DNA of 21,443 nt from JBDKGH01 sp039798265 (GTDB lineage: Bacteria > Bacteroidota > Bacteroidia > Flavobacteriales_D > Sanyastnellaceae). The notes under the pieces were generated by a model, which worked only from the letters and a program-made list of their open reading frames with translations, did not search any database and was not told the DNA's origin. The stretch covers positions 1-21,443 of the forward strand of contig JBDKGH010000101.1 in assembly GCA_039798265.1 (NCBI GenBank). The letters are read 5' to 3'. Below, in pieces: positions 1-6,034 of the stretch. The position numbers and the translations under genes were made by a program. Position 1 is the first letter of the stretch. Every line of letters begins with the position of its first letter.

Positions 1-720
1 CTCCCAGGTAAATTGGCCGACTGTTCTGAAAAAGATCCGATGAAAAGTGAGTTGTTCCTCGTAGAGGGTGACTCAGCAGGTGGAACCGCAAAACAAGGTC
101 GTGATCGCGTGTTTCAAGCCATTCTTCCATTGAGAGGTAAAATTCTTAACGTGGAAAAAGCCATGCAACACAAGATCCTCGAAAACGAAGAGATCAAAAA
201 CATCTACACCGCTCTTGGCGTTTACATCGGTACTGAAGAAGATAGCAAAGCCCTTAACCTTACAAAGCTGCGTTACCACAAAATCGTAATCATGTGTGAT
301 GCCGACGTTGACGGTAGCCACATCGAAACATTGATTTTGACCTTCTTCTTCCGTCACATGAAAGAATTGATCGAAAGAGGCCACATCTATATCGCTACTC
401 CGCCACTTTATCAGGTGAAAAAGGGAACAAGATCTAACTACGCTTGGACGGAAGAACAACGTGATGTTTTGATTCAGGAAATGAAAGGTGCTGGTCAAGA
501 TTCTAGCGTGAACGTTCAACGATACAAAGGTCTTGGTGAAATGAACGCTGAGCAGTTATGGGACACCACCATGAATCCAGAGTTCAGAACCTTGCGCCGT
601 GTAACCATCGAAAATGCCGCTGAATGTGATCACATTTTCTCCATGCTTATGGGCGACGATGTACCTCCGCGCCGCGCATTTATCGAGGCCAACGCGAAGT
701 ATGCAAAAATTGATGCCTAA
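1..720 (+). CDS. gyrB: DNA gyrase subunit B, C-terminal part (5' end outside window)
   Basis: This is the ATP-dependent type II topoisomerase subunit that, with GyrA, introduces negative supercoils in the cytoplasm. The frame is already open at base 1 (LPGKLADCSEKDP), so the gene continues upstream; the TTG at 13 is not a real start. About 239 residues are visible. The TOPRIM domain shows the catalytic EGDSAGG near residue 22 and the metal-binding DADVDGSH near residue 100. The family-typical PLRGKILNVEKA and QRYKGLGEMN follow, and then the C-terminal tail. ParE is the main alternative, but this motif set and the short tail after the TOPRIM domain fit GyrB of non-proteobacterial type. The missing N-terminal ATPase domain lies beyond the window edge, not lost by truncation. 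A strong hairpin terminator follows the stop codon. Confidence 0.96.
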   Translation, partial: LPGKLADCSEKDPMKSELFLVEGDSAGGTAKQGRDRVFQAILPLRGKILNVEKAMQHKILENEEIKNIYTALGVYIGTEEDSKALNLTKLRYHKIVIMCDADVDGSHIETLILTFFFRHMKELIERGHIYIATPPLYQVKKGTRSNYAWTEEQRDVLIQEMKGAGQDSSVNVQRYKGLGEMNAEQLWDTTMNPEFRTLRRVTIENAAECDHIFSMLMGDDVPPRRAFIEANAKYAKIDA

Positions 721-739
721 TCGGCTCTCATGAATAAAT

Positions 740-781
740 AAAAAGCCCGTCCGAAATCGACTTTCAGGACGGGCTTTTTTT
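740..781. terminator. Bidirectional intrinsic terminator between gyrB and the convergent membrane-protein operon
   Basis: A 10-bp perfect stem (AAGCCCGTCC at 743-752 with its complement at 767-776) is preceded by an A run and followed by seven T. It therefore works as a U-tract terminator on both strands. It ends gyrB on the plus strand and the 1919-793 operon on the minus strand. Confidence 0.9.
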
Positions 782-792
782 ATGGCGTTAAT

Positions 793-1170
793 TTAATTCG
801 AACCGGATTCTTCTTCGACATTTAATAAGTGCAACAATCGGTGCACTAGAGGCGCAAAGATGACGCCGATGGTACTCAAAAATGCAATGCCACTATAAAG
901 CGCATAAAAGGACGCGAAATACTTCGCCTCATCGGTTTGCAAATTGGCAATAGGTCCCATTCCCGTTAAGATCATAGAGCTGTTATAAAGCGAATCCACC
1001 CAGTTGAGATCTGCGGTAAGATGATAGCCCAACATACCTATAAATAAGGAAAAGCTGAGAAAGAGAAGACCGTAAACGATAAATAAAATCTGACGACGAA
1101 GGTATCTTTTCGTCGATAATACAGAATGACGTTTAGTTTCGAAATGGTGGATGTTGCGTTGCGCGCTCAT
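793..1170 (-). CDS. Small two-TM membrane protein resembling a K+-channel pore module
   Basis: The protein has 125 residues and an unassigned function. A basic N-terminus (residues 1-28) precedes a first hydrophobic helix (about 29-50), a short amphipathic stretch DSLYNSSMILTGMGPI (about 59-74), and a second long hydrophobic helix (about 86-111). This TM-loop-TM order, with Gly-x-Gly in the loop, resembles the pore unit of potassium channels (usual filter T-x-G-Y-G), but the Tyr is Met and the following Asp is Pro. Channel activity is inference. The ATG overlaps the stop of the upstream methyltransferase-like gene as ATGA, so the two are probably translationally coupled and may act together in the membrane. 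Alternative: a small structural membrane protein with a chance pore-like motif. Confidence 0.75.
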   Translation of the reverse strand: MSAQRNIHHFETKRHSVLSTKRYLRRQILFIVYGLLFLSFSLFIGMLGYHLTADLNWVDSLYNSSMILTGMGPIANLQTDEAKYFASFYALYSGIAFLSTIGVIFAPLVHRLLHLLNVEEESGSN

Positions 1171-1919
1171 CTTCCTTCAACATGCAATAGGCGAGTGTAT
1201 TTTTTCAACGAACGCAGCACAATGAATATCACAAAGGCGATGATCAAGGTGATAAACCAAAAAGAATCTTTTAAATCAGCCCATGAAATAAAACCAATGT
1301 GAACGTATGTTTTCATCACATCGAGTAAGGCAAAAGACAAGAAAATGGCAAAGAAACCGTTGTACTCGCGCTTCAAAACATTCTTCATAGAAAAGTTCCA
1401 ACCCGCACTCTGCCAATTACTAAATGAAGGCCAAAAGGAAGGAGTTTTAGAAGACCAGTCGAGATAGCTTTGTCCAAATTTTTTGCGAAGAAAAAATTCT
1501 TCAGCAAACATGATGCGCTCATAGTACACCCAAAACAATAGGCAGCAAACCAATGTAAACCACCAGTTGCCAACGTACATGATTATTCCTAACCACATAA
1601 AGAAGTTGCCCAAGTAAAGTGGGTGACGAACAGTGCTGTATATTCCTTTTGTATTGAGAACCTCAGCGACCTGACCAGCTTTGGTATTTCTGCCAGAAGT
1701 ACCTCTGGGAGTATAACCAATGGTAATGGCACGAATCAATTGTCCGAACAATGAAATAGCCAAGCAGATATAGGCAAATTCCGCAGAGAACAGAGGATGA
1801 TGAGTATCTGATTCGGTGAAGATCACCGCCGCAGCTAACACATACAATACGATGGGTAAAAAACTTCTCCAGCGAAACAACCAGTTACCGGACTTGTCAA
1901 ATTCCTCAATTAATGCCAT
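1167..1919 (-). CDS. Isoprenylcysteine carboxyl methyltransferase / phospholipid methyltransferase-like membrane protein
   Basis: The product has 250 residues and several membrane helices (about 20-36, 47-66, 104-135, 185-203, 215-235). The diagnostic part is the ICMT/PEMT-type SAM-binding region: GIYSTVRHPLYLGNF near residue 92-106, then a Glu-rich stretch (YYERIMFAEEFF) and FGQSYLDW. The conserved RHP-Y-G and the paired Glu residues are as expected for integral-membrane methyltransferases that modify prenylated or lipid substrates using SAM. Bacterial members seldom have known substrates, so none is assigned. It is the first gene of a two-gene unit and its stop overlaps the next start (ATGA). 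The C-terminal pair of helices past residue 180 is an extension beyond the core. A partial -7-like box lies about 28 nt upstream of the start. Confidence 0.85.
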   Translation of the reverse strand: MALIEEFDKSGNWLFRWRSFLPIVLYVLAAAVIFTESDTHHPLFSAEFAYICLAISLFGQLIRAITIGYTPRGTSGRNTKAGQVAEVLNTKGIYSTVRHPLYLGNFFMWLGIIMYVGNWWFTLVCCLLFWVYYERIMFAEEFFLRKKFGQSYLDWSSKTPSFWPSFSNWQSAGWNFSMKNVLKREYNGFFAIFLSFALLDVMKTYVHIGFISWADLKDSFWFITLIIAFVIFIVLRSLKKYTRLLHVEGR

Positions 1920-1981
1920 AAGGTCTTCTTTCGATTTATGGGGCTAAGGTAAGCAATCTGGTGGAAAAGGTCAGTGAGTGT

Positions 1982-1997
1982 TGTGACTTGGGTCACA
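1982..1997. promoter_or_regulatory. Perfect Crp/Fnr-type operator (TGTGA-N6-TCACA)
   Basis: TGTGA CTTGGG TCACA is a symmetric 5-6-5 palindrome identical to the Crp/Fnr-family consensus half-sites. It sits between the divergent methyltransferase-like and DUF2892 genes. Its centre (1989.5) is about 42-44 nt before the TSS predicted from the promoter at 2001-2027, the spacing of class II activation. Which Crp/Fnr protein binds cannot be told from the sequence. Confidence 0.7.
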
Positions 1998-2000
1998 TCA

Positions 2001-2027
2001 TTGAGACAGTTACACTCCATACATTCG
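2001..2027 (+). promoter_or_regulatory. Putative promoter of the DUF2892 gene
   Basis: TTGAGA at 2001 and TACATTCG at 2020-2027 are 19 nt apart from TTG to TA. They match the Bacteroidota primary sigma pattern (TTG, then TAnnTTTG) with one mismatch in the -7 box. The start codon follows 18 nt later. Confidence 0.55.
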
Positions 2028-2044
2028 ATTAAAATAGTAGAAAA

Positions 2045-2257
2045 ATGAAAACAAACGTTGGACAAGCCGATCGTATTATCCGTGTATTACTGGCCGTAGT
2101 CTTCGGTATCTTGTATTTCACGCAAACCGTGACAGGTCCCTTAAGTTACATTCTTTTGGCTTTGGGTGGCGTTTTTATCCTTACAGCAATGGTTGGCTTT
2201 TGCCCTCTATACACGCTTTTTGGGATGAATACGTGCAAAGTAAATCCCAAAAAATAG
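2045..2257 (+). CDS. DUF2892 (YgaP-like transmembrane) small membrane protein
   Basis: This 70-residue protein has the DUF2892 signature: a short polar N-terminus (MKTNVGQADRIIRV), a first helix (about 13-26), a loop, a second helix (about 33-50), and the ending GFCPLYTLFGMNTCK with two Cys (residues 52 and 63). The same module forms the membrane part of YgaP, where it is fused to rhodanese; here it stands alone. Its biochemical role is not established, though members often lie near sulfur or redox genes. Upstream are a Crp/Fnr palindrome and a matching promoter, so the gene is probably conditionally expressed, perhaps in response to redox or a small effector. A small Cys-rich ORF follows on the same strand. 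Confidence 0.9.
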   Translation: MKTNVGQADRIIRVLLAVVFGILYFTQTVTGPLSYILLALGGVFILTAMVGFCPLYTLFGMNTCKVNPKK

Positions 2258-2386
2258 TTGTGCTTTATACTGTGAAGCGCCTCTTTTCAGGCGGATTACT
2301 ATTATGTGGAATGGATCTAAATACCCTGTTTGTGGTATTTCGCGGCGGCACGGAAGAGGGTACTTTTACAGCATAATTCTAAAGGA

Positions 2387-2530
2387 ATGTACAACCAAGC
2401 ACCGAAGGACCTTACCGCTCAGCACAGTTGCCCTTTGCACGAAATACTTCGCATGGTGCGCGAAAAGGATAAAAAATGTTGTAAAAATTACAAGCACGGT
2501 AAGCGCTGCAAGAAGTGCCCGAAGAAGTAA
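2387..2530 (+). CDS. Small Cys/Lys-rich peptide, 47 residues
   Basis: I chose the ATG at 2387, with AAAGGA directly before it; an in-frame TTG at 2330 would add 19 poorly conserved-looking residues. The product has five Cys (15, 31, 32, 41, 44), a CC followed by C-x2-C, and a very basic C-terminal half (KDKKCCKNYKHGKRCKKC). This suggests a small metal-binding or nucleic-acid-binding peptide, but no function can be named. It lies 130 nt after the DUF2892 gene and could share its Crp/Fnr-controlled transcript. Its stop codon abuts, without a gap, the stop of the convergent SDR gene. The tight packing and biased composition favour a real gene. Alternative: a chance ORF in the 3' region of the DUF2892 transcript. 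Confidence 0.55.
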   Translation: MYNQAPKDLTAQHSCPLHEILRMVREKDKKCCKNYKHGKRCKKCPKK

Positions 2531-3217
2531 TTAGATCGTTCGGATATCTCCCATTCCGCCATCAATAGACCATATTTGTCCTGTAATCCAACTGCTTTTT
2601 TCCGAAAGTAAAAAGACTACGGCATGCGCCAAATCCTGCGGCTGACCAATGCGTCCTAGCGGATGTCTTTTATTTCCCGCCTCTATTTTTTCTGGCGATG
2701 AAACTAGTTTTTCTGCCAAAGGAGTTTGCGTAAGTGATGGAGCAATCGCATTCACTCGAATGGTAGGAGCCCATTCAGCCGCCAAACTTCTCGTTAGGCC
2801 TTCTATAGCTCCTTTAGCCATCGCTATGCTCGCGTGAAAAGGCATGCCCGTTTGCACAGCCACGGTACTAAAGAGTACTACCGATGGTTGCGAAGATTTT
2901 TTTAAGCTGGGCAAAGCCTGCTGCAAACAGCGCACTGCTCCCATAGTATTGGTATTCCAATCCTGCTGGAACTCAGCTGCCGTAATGCGATGAAAGGGCT
3001 TAAGCATGATACTTCCCGGTGCATACACTAAACCATCTATGGTTTCATCAGCTAAAGGCCATTCCGATTCTAAGGCATCAAAAGCAATGAATCGAGCACC
3101 AGTAGGCAATGATTTAGGAGAACGAGCAAGCACAGTTACTGAGTGCCCTTGGGCTAATAATAACTCGGTAGAGGAGAGGCCAATTCCAGAATTGCCGCCT
3201 ACAATAACGTAATGCAT
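2531..3217 (-). CDS. SDR-family oxidoreductase lacking the catalytic Tyr
   Basis: This 228-residue Rossmann protein belongs to the short-chain dehydrogenase/reductase superfamily. Seen in order: GGNSGIG dinucleotide-binding motif (7-13), YAPG in place of the usual NNAG (65-68), Asn90 in the NTNTMG stretch, FST (116-118), Lys135, and a normal C-terminal half ending ITGQIWSIDGG. The residue four before Lys135, which should be the catalytic Tyr of YxxxK, is Ile131 (IAMAK). The cofactor pocket looks intact, so the protein may bind NAD(P) but not catalyse the usual hydride transfer, or may use another residue. It starts 3 nt after the folE stop, so the two are almost certainly cotranscribed. That suggests, without proving, a role linked to pterin metabolism. 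Confidence 0.9.
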   Translation of the reverse strand: MHYVIVGGNSGIGLSSTELLLAQGHSVTVLARSPKSLPTGARFIAFDALESEWPLADETIDGLVYAPGSIMLKPFHRITAAEFQQDWNTNTMGAVRCLQQALPSLKKSSQPSVVLFSTVAVQTGMPFHASIAMAKGAIEGLTRSLAAEWAPTIRVNAIAPSLTQTPLAEKLVSSPEKIEAGNKRHPLGRIGQPQDLAHAVVFLLSEKSSWITGQIWSIDGGMGDIRTI

Positions 3218-3220
3218 AAA

Positions 3221-3892
3221 TTATAACCCGATGTAACGTAAGAATTCATTACGTGTAGCTTCTTCTTCAAACTTGCCAAAGTAGGCGCTTGTTACGGTGC
3301 TACTATTCACGTCCTTGATGCCTCTGCTGCTTACACATAAGTGCACGGCGTCAATTAAAACGGCTACATCTGGCGTGCCGAGTGCTTCTTGAAGTTCACG
3401 AGCAATTTGGATCGTCAAGCGCTCTTGTACCTGTGGGCGTTTAGCAAAGTGTTGCACTAAGCGGTTCAGCTTTGATAAACCAACTACTTTTCCGTTGGCT
3501 ATGTAGGCCACATGAGCCTTGCCAATGATTGGTACAAAATGGTGCTCACAGTTGCTGTAGAAAGTGATGTTTTTCTCCACCAGCATTTCCTGATAGCCAT
3601 ATTTGTTTTCGAAGAGCTTCATCTCCGGCTTGTTAGCTGGATTTAGACCCTGGAAAATTTCTTGAACATACATTTTTGCCACGCGGTGTGGTGTGCCCGA
3701 AAGGCTATCATCATTGAGGTCGAGCCCCAAAATCTCCATAATGTCACGGAATTTTTCTTCGATCCGAGAAATTTTTTCTTCGTCAGAAATAGCAAAAGCA
3801 TCGTCACGCAGGGGTGTTTCGATGGATGTCATAATGTGTTGATCTCCTAATTCATCAATTTGAATTCGAAGAGAATCAGTACCTGCTGTCAT
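3221..3892 (-). CDS. folE: GTP cyclohydrolase I
   Basis: It converts GTP to 7,8-dihydroneopterin triphosphate, the first step of folate/pterin synthesis (also feeding queuosine routes). The homodecameric cytoplasmic enzyme needs Zn. Ligands are visible as Cys115 and His118 in SNCEHHF and Cys186 in LCVSSRG, numbered from the chosen start. GTPHRVAKMYVQEIF, KRPQVQERLT and the SSTVTSAYF stretch are typical. The frame is open to a Met at 3955, but that would extend the protein to 244 residues towards the divergent permease. I prefer ATG at 3892 (223 residues), because the DELGDQHI-x-TS-x-ETPLR-x-DAF stretch looks like the family's N-terminus. ATG at 3832 (203 residues), 11 nt after an AGGAG, is the main alternative. 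folE leads the operon with the SDR gene. Confidence 0.95.
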   Translation of the reverse strand: MTAGTDSLRIQIDELGDQHIMTSIETPLRDDAFAISDEEKISRIEEKFRDIMEILGLDLNDDSLSGTPHRVAKMYVQEIFQGLNPANKPEMKLFENKYGYQEMLVEKNITFYSNCEHHFVPIIGKAHVAYIANGKVVGLSKLNRLVQHFAKRPQVQERLTIQIARELQEALGTPDVAVLIDAVHLCVSSRGIKDVNSSTVTSAYFGKFEEEATRNEFLRYIGL

Positions 3893-4021
3893 GTAGTTGA
3901 CGGTTCCGATTGTACGGAATAGAGGATAAACATTCCCTTGTGGCGAAAAGTTCATTGGCAGCGAAGGGGCGATTTTGCTTATTATTGCCTTTACAAACCA
4001 AAAATCATAACCTTTACCCTT

Positions 4022-5596
4022 ATGTCGAATATTTGGATTAAGAAGCCTTTAAGCATGCTCCTTAACGAATCGGATGGCGAAAAAGGCGGACTTAAAAGAA
4101 CGCTTGGCGCTACAAATCTTGTTTTGTTGGGCATCGGTGCCATCATTGGTGCTGGTCTTTTCGTGCGCACCGCCGCCGCTTCTGCCGAAGCCGCAGGTAG
4201 TGCCGTAACTCTCTCCTTCATCGTGGCCGCTATCGGCTGTGCTTTCGCCGGATTGTGTTATGCGGAGTTCGCCTCTATGTTCCCAATTGCAGGCAGTGCT
4301 TATACATATGCCTACGCCACTATGGGCGAACTAGTCGCTTGGATTATCGGTTGGGCCTTAGTGATGGAATACGCACTTGGCGCTGCTACCGTAAGTATCG
4401 CTTGGAGTGAGTACCTCAATAATTTACTGGGCGGGGCCATACCCTATGAGTGGTGCCACTCTCCTTTTGAATCGCTCTACCGCGTGAGTGGTGATGCCTT
4501 GGCTCAAGTGATGGCTCTTTTCCCGGATTGGAAAGGGGTAAAAGATGGTGTGCTCATCCTCACGGAAGAGCAGTATCACAAACTACCTGCTGAACTTGTT
4601 TCAAGTGTTACCGTGAACCACGGTATTGTAAATGCGCCTGCTCTTTTAATTCTTCTGTTGCTGACCTTACTTCTCATCAAAGGAACGCAGGAGTCTGCTT
4701 TCGTAAATGCGATCATCGTATTTATTAAAGTGGCAATTGTACTCGTATTTATCGCTGTGGGTTGGTCTTACATCAAACCAGAAAACCACACACCATTTAT
4801 GATTCCTGAAGGCACTCCTGGTCATGAAGGTTTCTTCAAATGGGGTTGGGGCGGCGTCCTTGGTGGAGCGGCAATCGTATTCTTTGCCTTTATTGGTTTT
4901 GATGCGGTTTCTACAGCTGCTCAAGAAGCCAAAAATCCAAAGCGCGATATGCCTATCGGTATCTTGGGTTCATTGGCTGTTTGTACAGTCTTGTATATTC
5001 TATTCAGCTATGTACTTACGGGTGTAGCTCACTACAGTGAGTTTGAATCTGCCGGTAAAGAGGCATCAGTGGCTTATGCTATTAATACGTATATGACGGG
5101 TTGGTCGTGGCTCGGTACCGCTGTTACAGTGGCCATCCTGGCTGGCTTCTCTTCTGTTATTCTTGTTATGTTAATGGGACAAAGCCGCGTATTCTTCTCA
5201 ATGGCTAATGATGGCTTGTTGCCTGGCGTATTTTCTGATTTGCATCCGAAGTTCCGCACCCCTTACAAATCAAATTGGATCCTATTCCTTTTTGTAGGTG
5301 CCTTCGCGGCTTTCGTTCCTGGCAGTGTAGCAGGTGACTTAACGTCCTTTGGTACCTTGTTCGCTTTCGTTTTGGTATGTCTTGCGGTATTCTTGCTCCG
5401 TAAGTCTAATCCAGAATTGGAGCGTCCGTTCAAAGCTCCGTTGGTTCCACTAGTACCTATCCTAGGTATTTTGGTGTGTCTAGGAATGATTGTATCACTT
5501 GATGCCAACACCTTGAAAGTAGCCTTGGGTTGGATGATATTTGGCTTAATTCTTTACTTCACTTATGGTGTGAAGAAGAGTAAACTTCAGAAATGA
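4022..5596 (+). CDS. APC-superfamily amino acid permease (cationic amino acid transporter-like)
   Basis: This 524-residue inner-membrane transporter has 12 or more hydrophobic helices. The N-terminus reads KKPLSMLLNES, then LKRTLGATNLVLLGIGAIIGAGLFV (TM1, with the GAIIGAG substrate-binding break). The conserved stretch FFAFIGFDAVSTAAQEAKNPKRDMPIGI is characteristic of the CAT/YfnA group that carries amino acids with protons. A longer periplasmic loop (about residues 140-200) between early helices is a visible insertion. I chose ATG at 4022; a TTG at 3938 would add 28 hydrophilic residues that overlap the folE leader and do not look like a permease N-terminus. The substrate is not decidable from sequence. 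The gene diverges from folE, stands alone, and ends at a strong terminator. Confidence 0.92.
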   Translation: MSNIWIKKPLSMLLNESDGEKGGLKRTLGATNLVLLGIGAIIGAGLFVRTAAASAEAAGSAVTLSFIVAAIGCAFAGLCYAEFASMFPIAGSAYTYAYATMGELVAWIIGWALVMEYALGAATVSIAWSEYLNNLLGGAIPYEWCHSPFESLYRVSGDALAQVMALFPDWKGVKDGVLILTEEQYHKLPAELVSSVTVNHGIVNAPALLILLLLTLLLIKGTQESAFVNAIIVFIKVAIVLVFIAVGWSYIKPENHTPFMIPEGTPGHEGFFKWGWGGVLGGAAIVFFAFIGFDAVSTAAQEAKNPKRDMPIGILGSLAVCTVLYILFSYVLTGVAHYSEFESAGKEASVAYAINTYMTGWSWLGTAVTVAILAGFSSVILVMLMGQSRVFFSMANDGLLPGVFSDLHPKFRTPYKSNWILFLFVGAFAAFVPGSVAGDLTSFGTLFAFVLVCLAVFLLRKSNPELERPFKAPLVPLVPILGILVCLGMIVSLDANTLKVALGWMIFGLILYFTYGVKKSKLQK

Positions 5597-5630
5597 GAAC
5601 ACTGAAATTTTTCTTGTTTGTATAAAAGCA

Positions 5631-5661
5631 AAAAAGCCCCGAACGTTTTCGGGGCTTTTTT
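5631..5661 (+). terminator. Intrinsic terminator of the permease gene
   Basis: An 8-bp stem (GCCCCGAA at 5636-5643, complement at 5648-5655) with a 4-nt loop CGTT is flanked by an A run and six T. It lies 34 nt after the permease stop. Confidence 0.9.
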
Positions 5662-5720
5662 CTTGCTTAACCTTAATTAACCTTAACTACTCTTGAGAAG
5701 AGAAGCTCTTAATCCATTGG

Positions 5721-5812
5721 GTAAAACCAAAACCAATCAATGAATATGTGGTCTTTAACGGGGGCTTTCCACTGAAGGTTTCGTTTTTTCTAAAAAAAAA
5801 TAACTTTTTTCT
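5721..5812. repeat. Imperfect direct repeat, copy 1
   Basis: Shared in order with copy 2 (5924-6010): ACCAAAACCAAT, a TTTA-CGGG core, AAGGTTTC followed by T-rich, then A-rich sequence, and a closing CTTTTT. Spacing differs by a few bases. An ORF across this region (5748-6029) has low-complexity translation and is not considered a gene. Confidence 0.6.
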
Positions 5813-5833
5813 GAAAGCCTTGATTTTGCTACA

Positions 5834-5864
5834 AAAGAAAAGGCCTCGATTTACTCGAGGCCTT
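5834..5864 (-). terminator. Probable clpB terminator (minus strand)
   Basis: A perfect 10-bp stem (AAGGCCTCGA at 5840-5849, complement at 5855-5864) has a 5-nt loop. Read on the minus strand it is followed by TTTTCTTTTG, a good U-tract. On the plus strand the tail is poor. It lies about 170 nt past the clpB stop. Confidence 0.75.
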
Positions 5865-5879
5865 CATTTCTTTCGGACT

Positions 5880-5911
5880 AAACGGCTCAGACTACCACCT
5901 CTCAGCCGTTT
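5880..5911. other. Second hairpin in the 5597-6034 gap
   Basis: AAACGGCT at 5880-5887 pairs with AGCCGTTT at 5904-5911 around a 16-nt loop. There is no U-tract on either side, so it is not a simple terminator. It is one of several structured pieces in this 437-nt gene-free stretch. I see no promoter box or credible coding sequence here. Confidence 0.45.
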
Positions 5912-5923
5912 ACATCAGATATT

Positions 5924-6010
5924 GTTAACCAAAACCAATGAAACATTTCTTCGGTTTACGGGAGCAAAAAGAAAAAGGTTTCATTTTCTAGAAAAAATAA
6001 AACCTTTTTC
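5924..6010. repeat. Imperfect direct repeat, copy 2
   Basis: Partner of 5721-5812, in the same orientation and the same order of sub-motifs. The two copies flank the 5834-5864 terminator and the 5880-5911 hairpin. Copy 2 ends about 25 nt from the clpB stop codon. Confidence 0.6.
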
Positions 6011-6034
6011 ATCCGTCATGTGCGATTAGCCATT

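Noticed and set aside
2304..2534. 76-residue ORF overlapping the Cys-rich peptide
   Set aside because: Other frame, no pattern of conserved residues; the 2387 frame has the coherent Cys/Lys pattern.
3893..3955. Longer folE start at 3955
   Set aside because: The added 21 residues have no family resemblance and use the permease leader region.
3938..4021. Longer permease start (TTG at 3938)
   Set aside because: Adds hydrophilic residues before the typical N-terminus and overlaps the folE leader.
5748..6029. 93-residue plus-strand ORF
   Set aside because: Low-complexity Lys/Phe composition across hairpins and the A/T-rich duplication; no start context.
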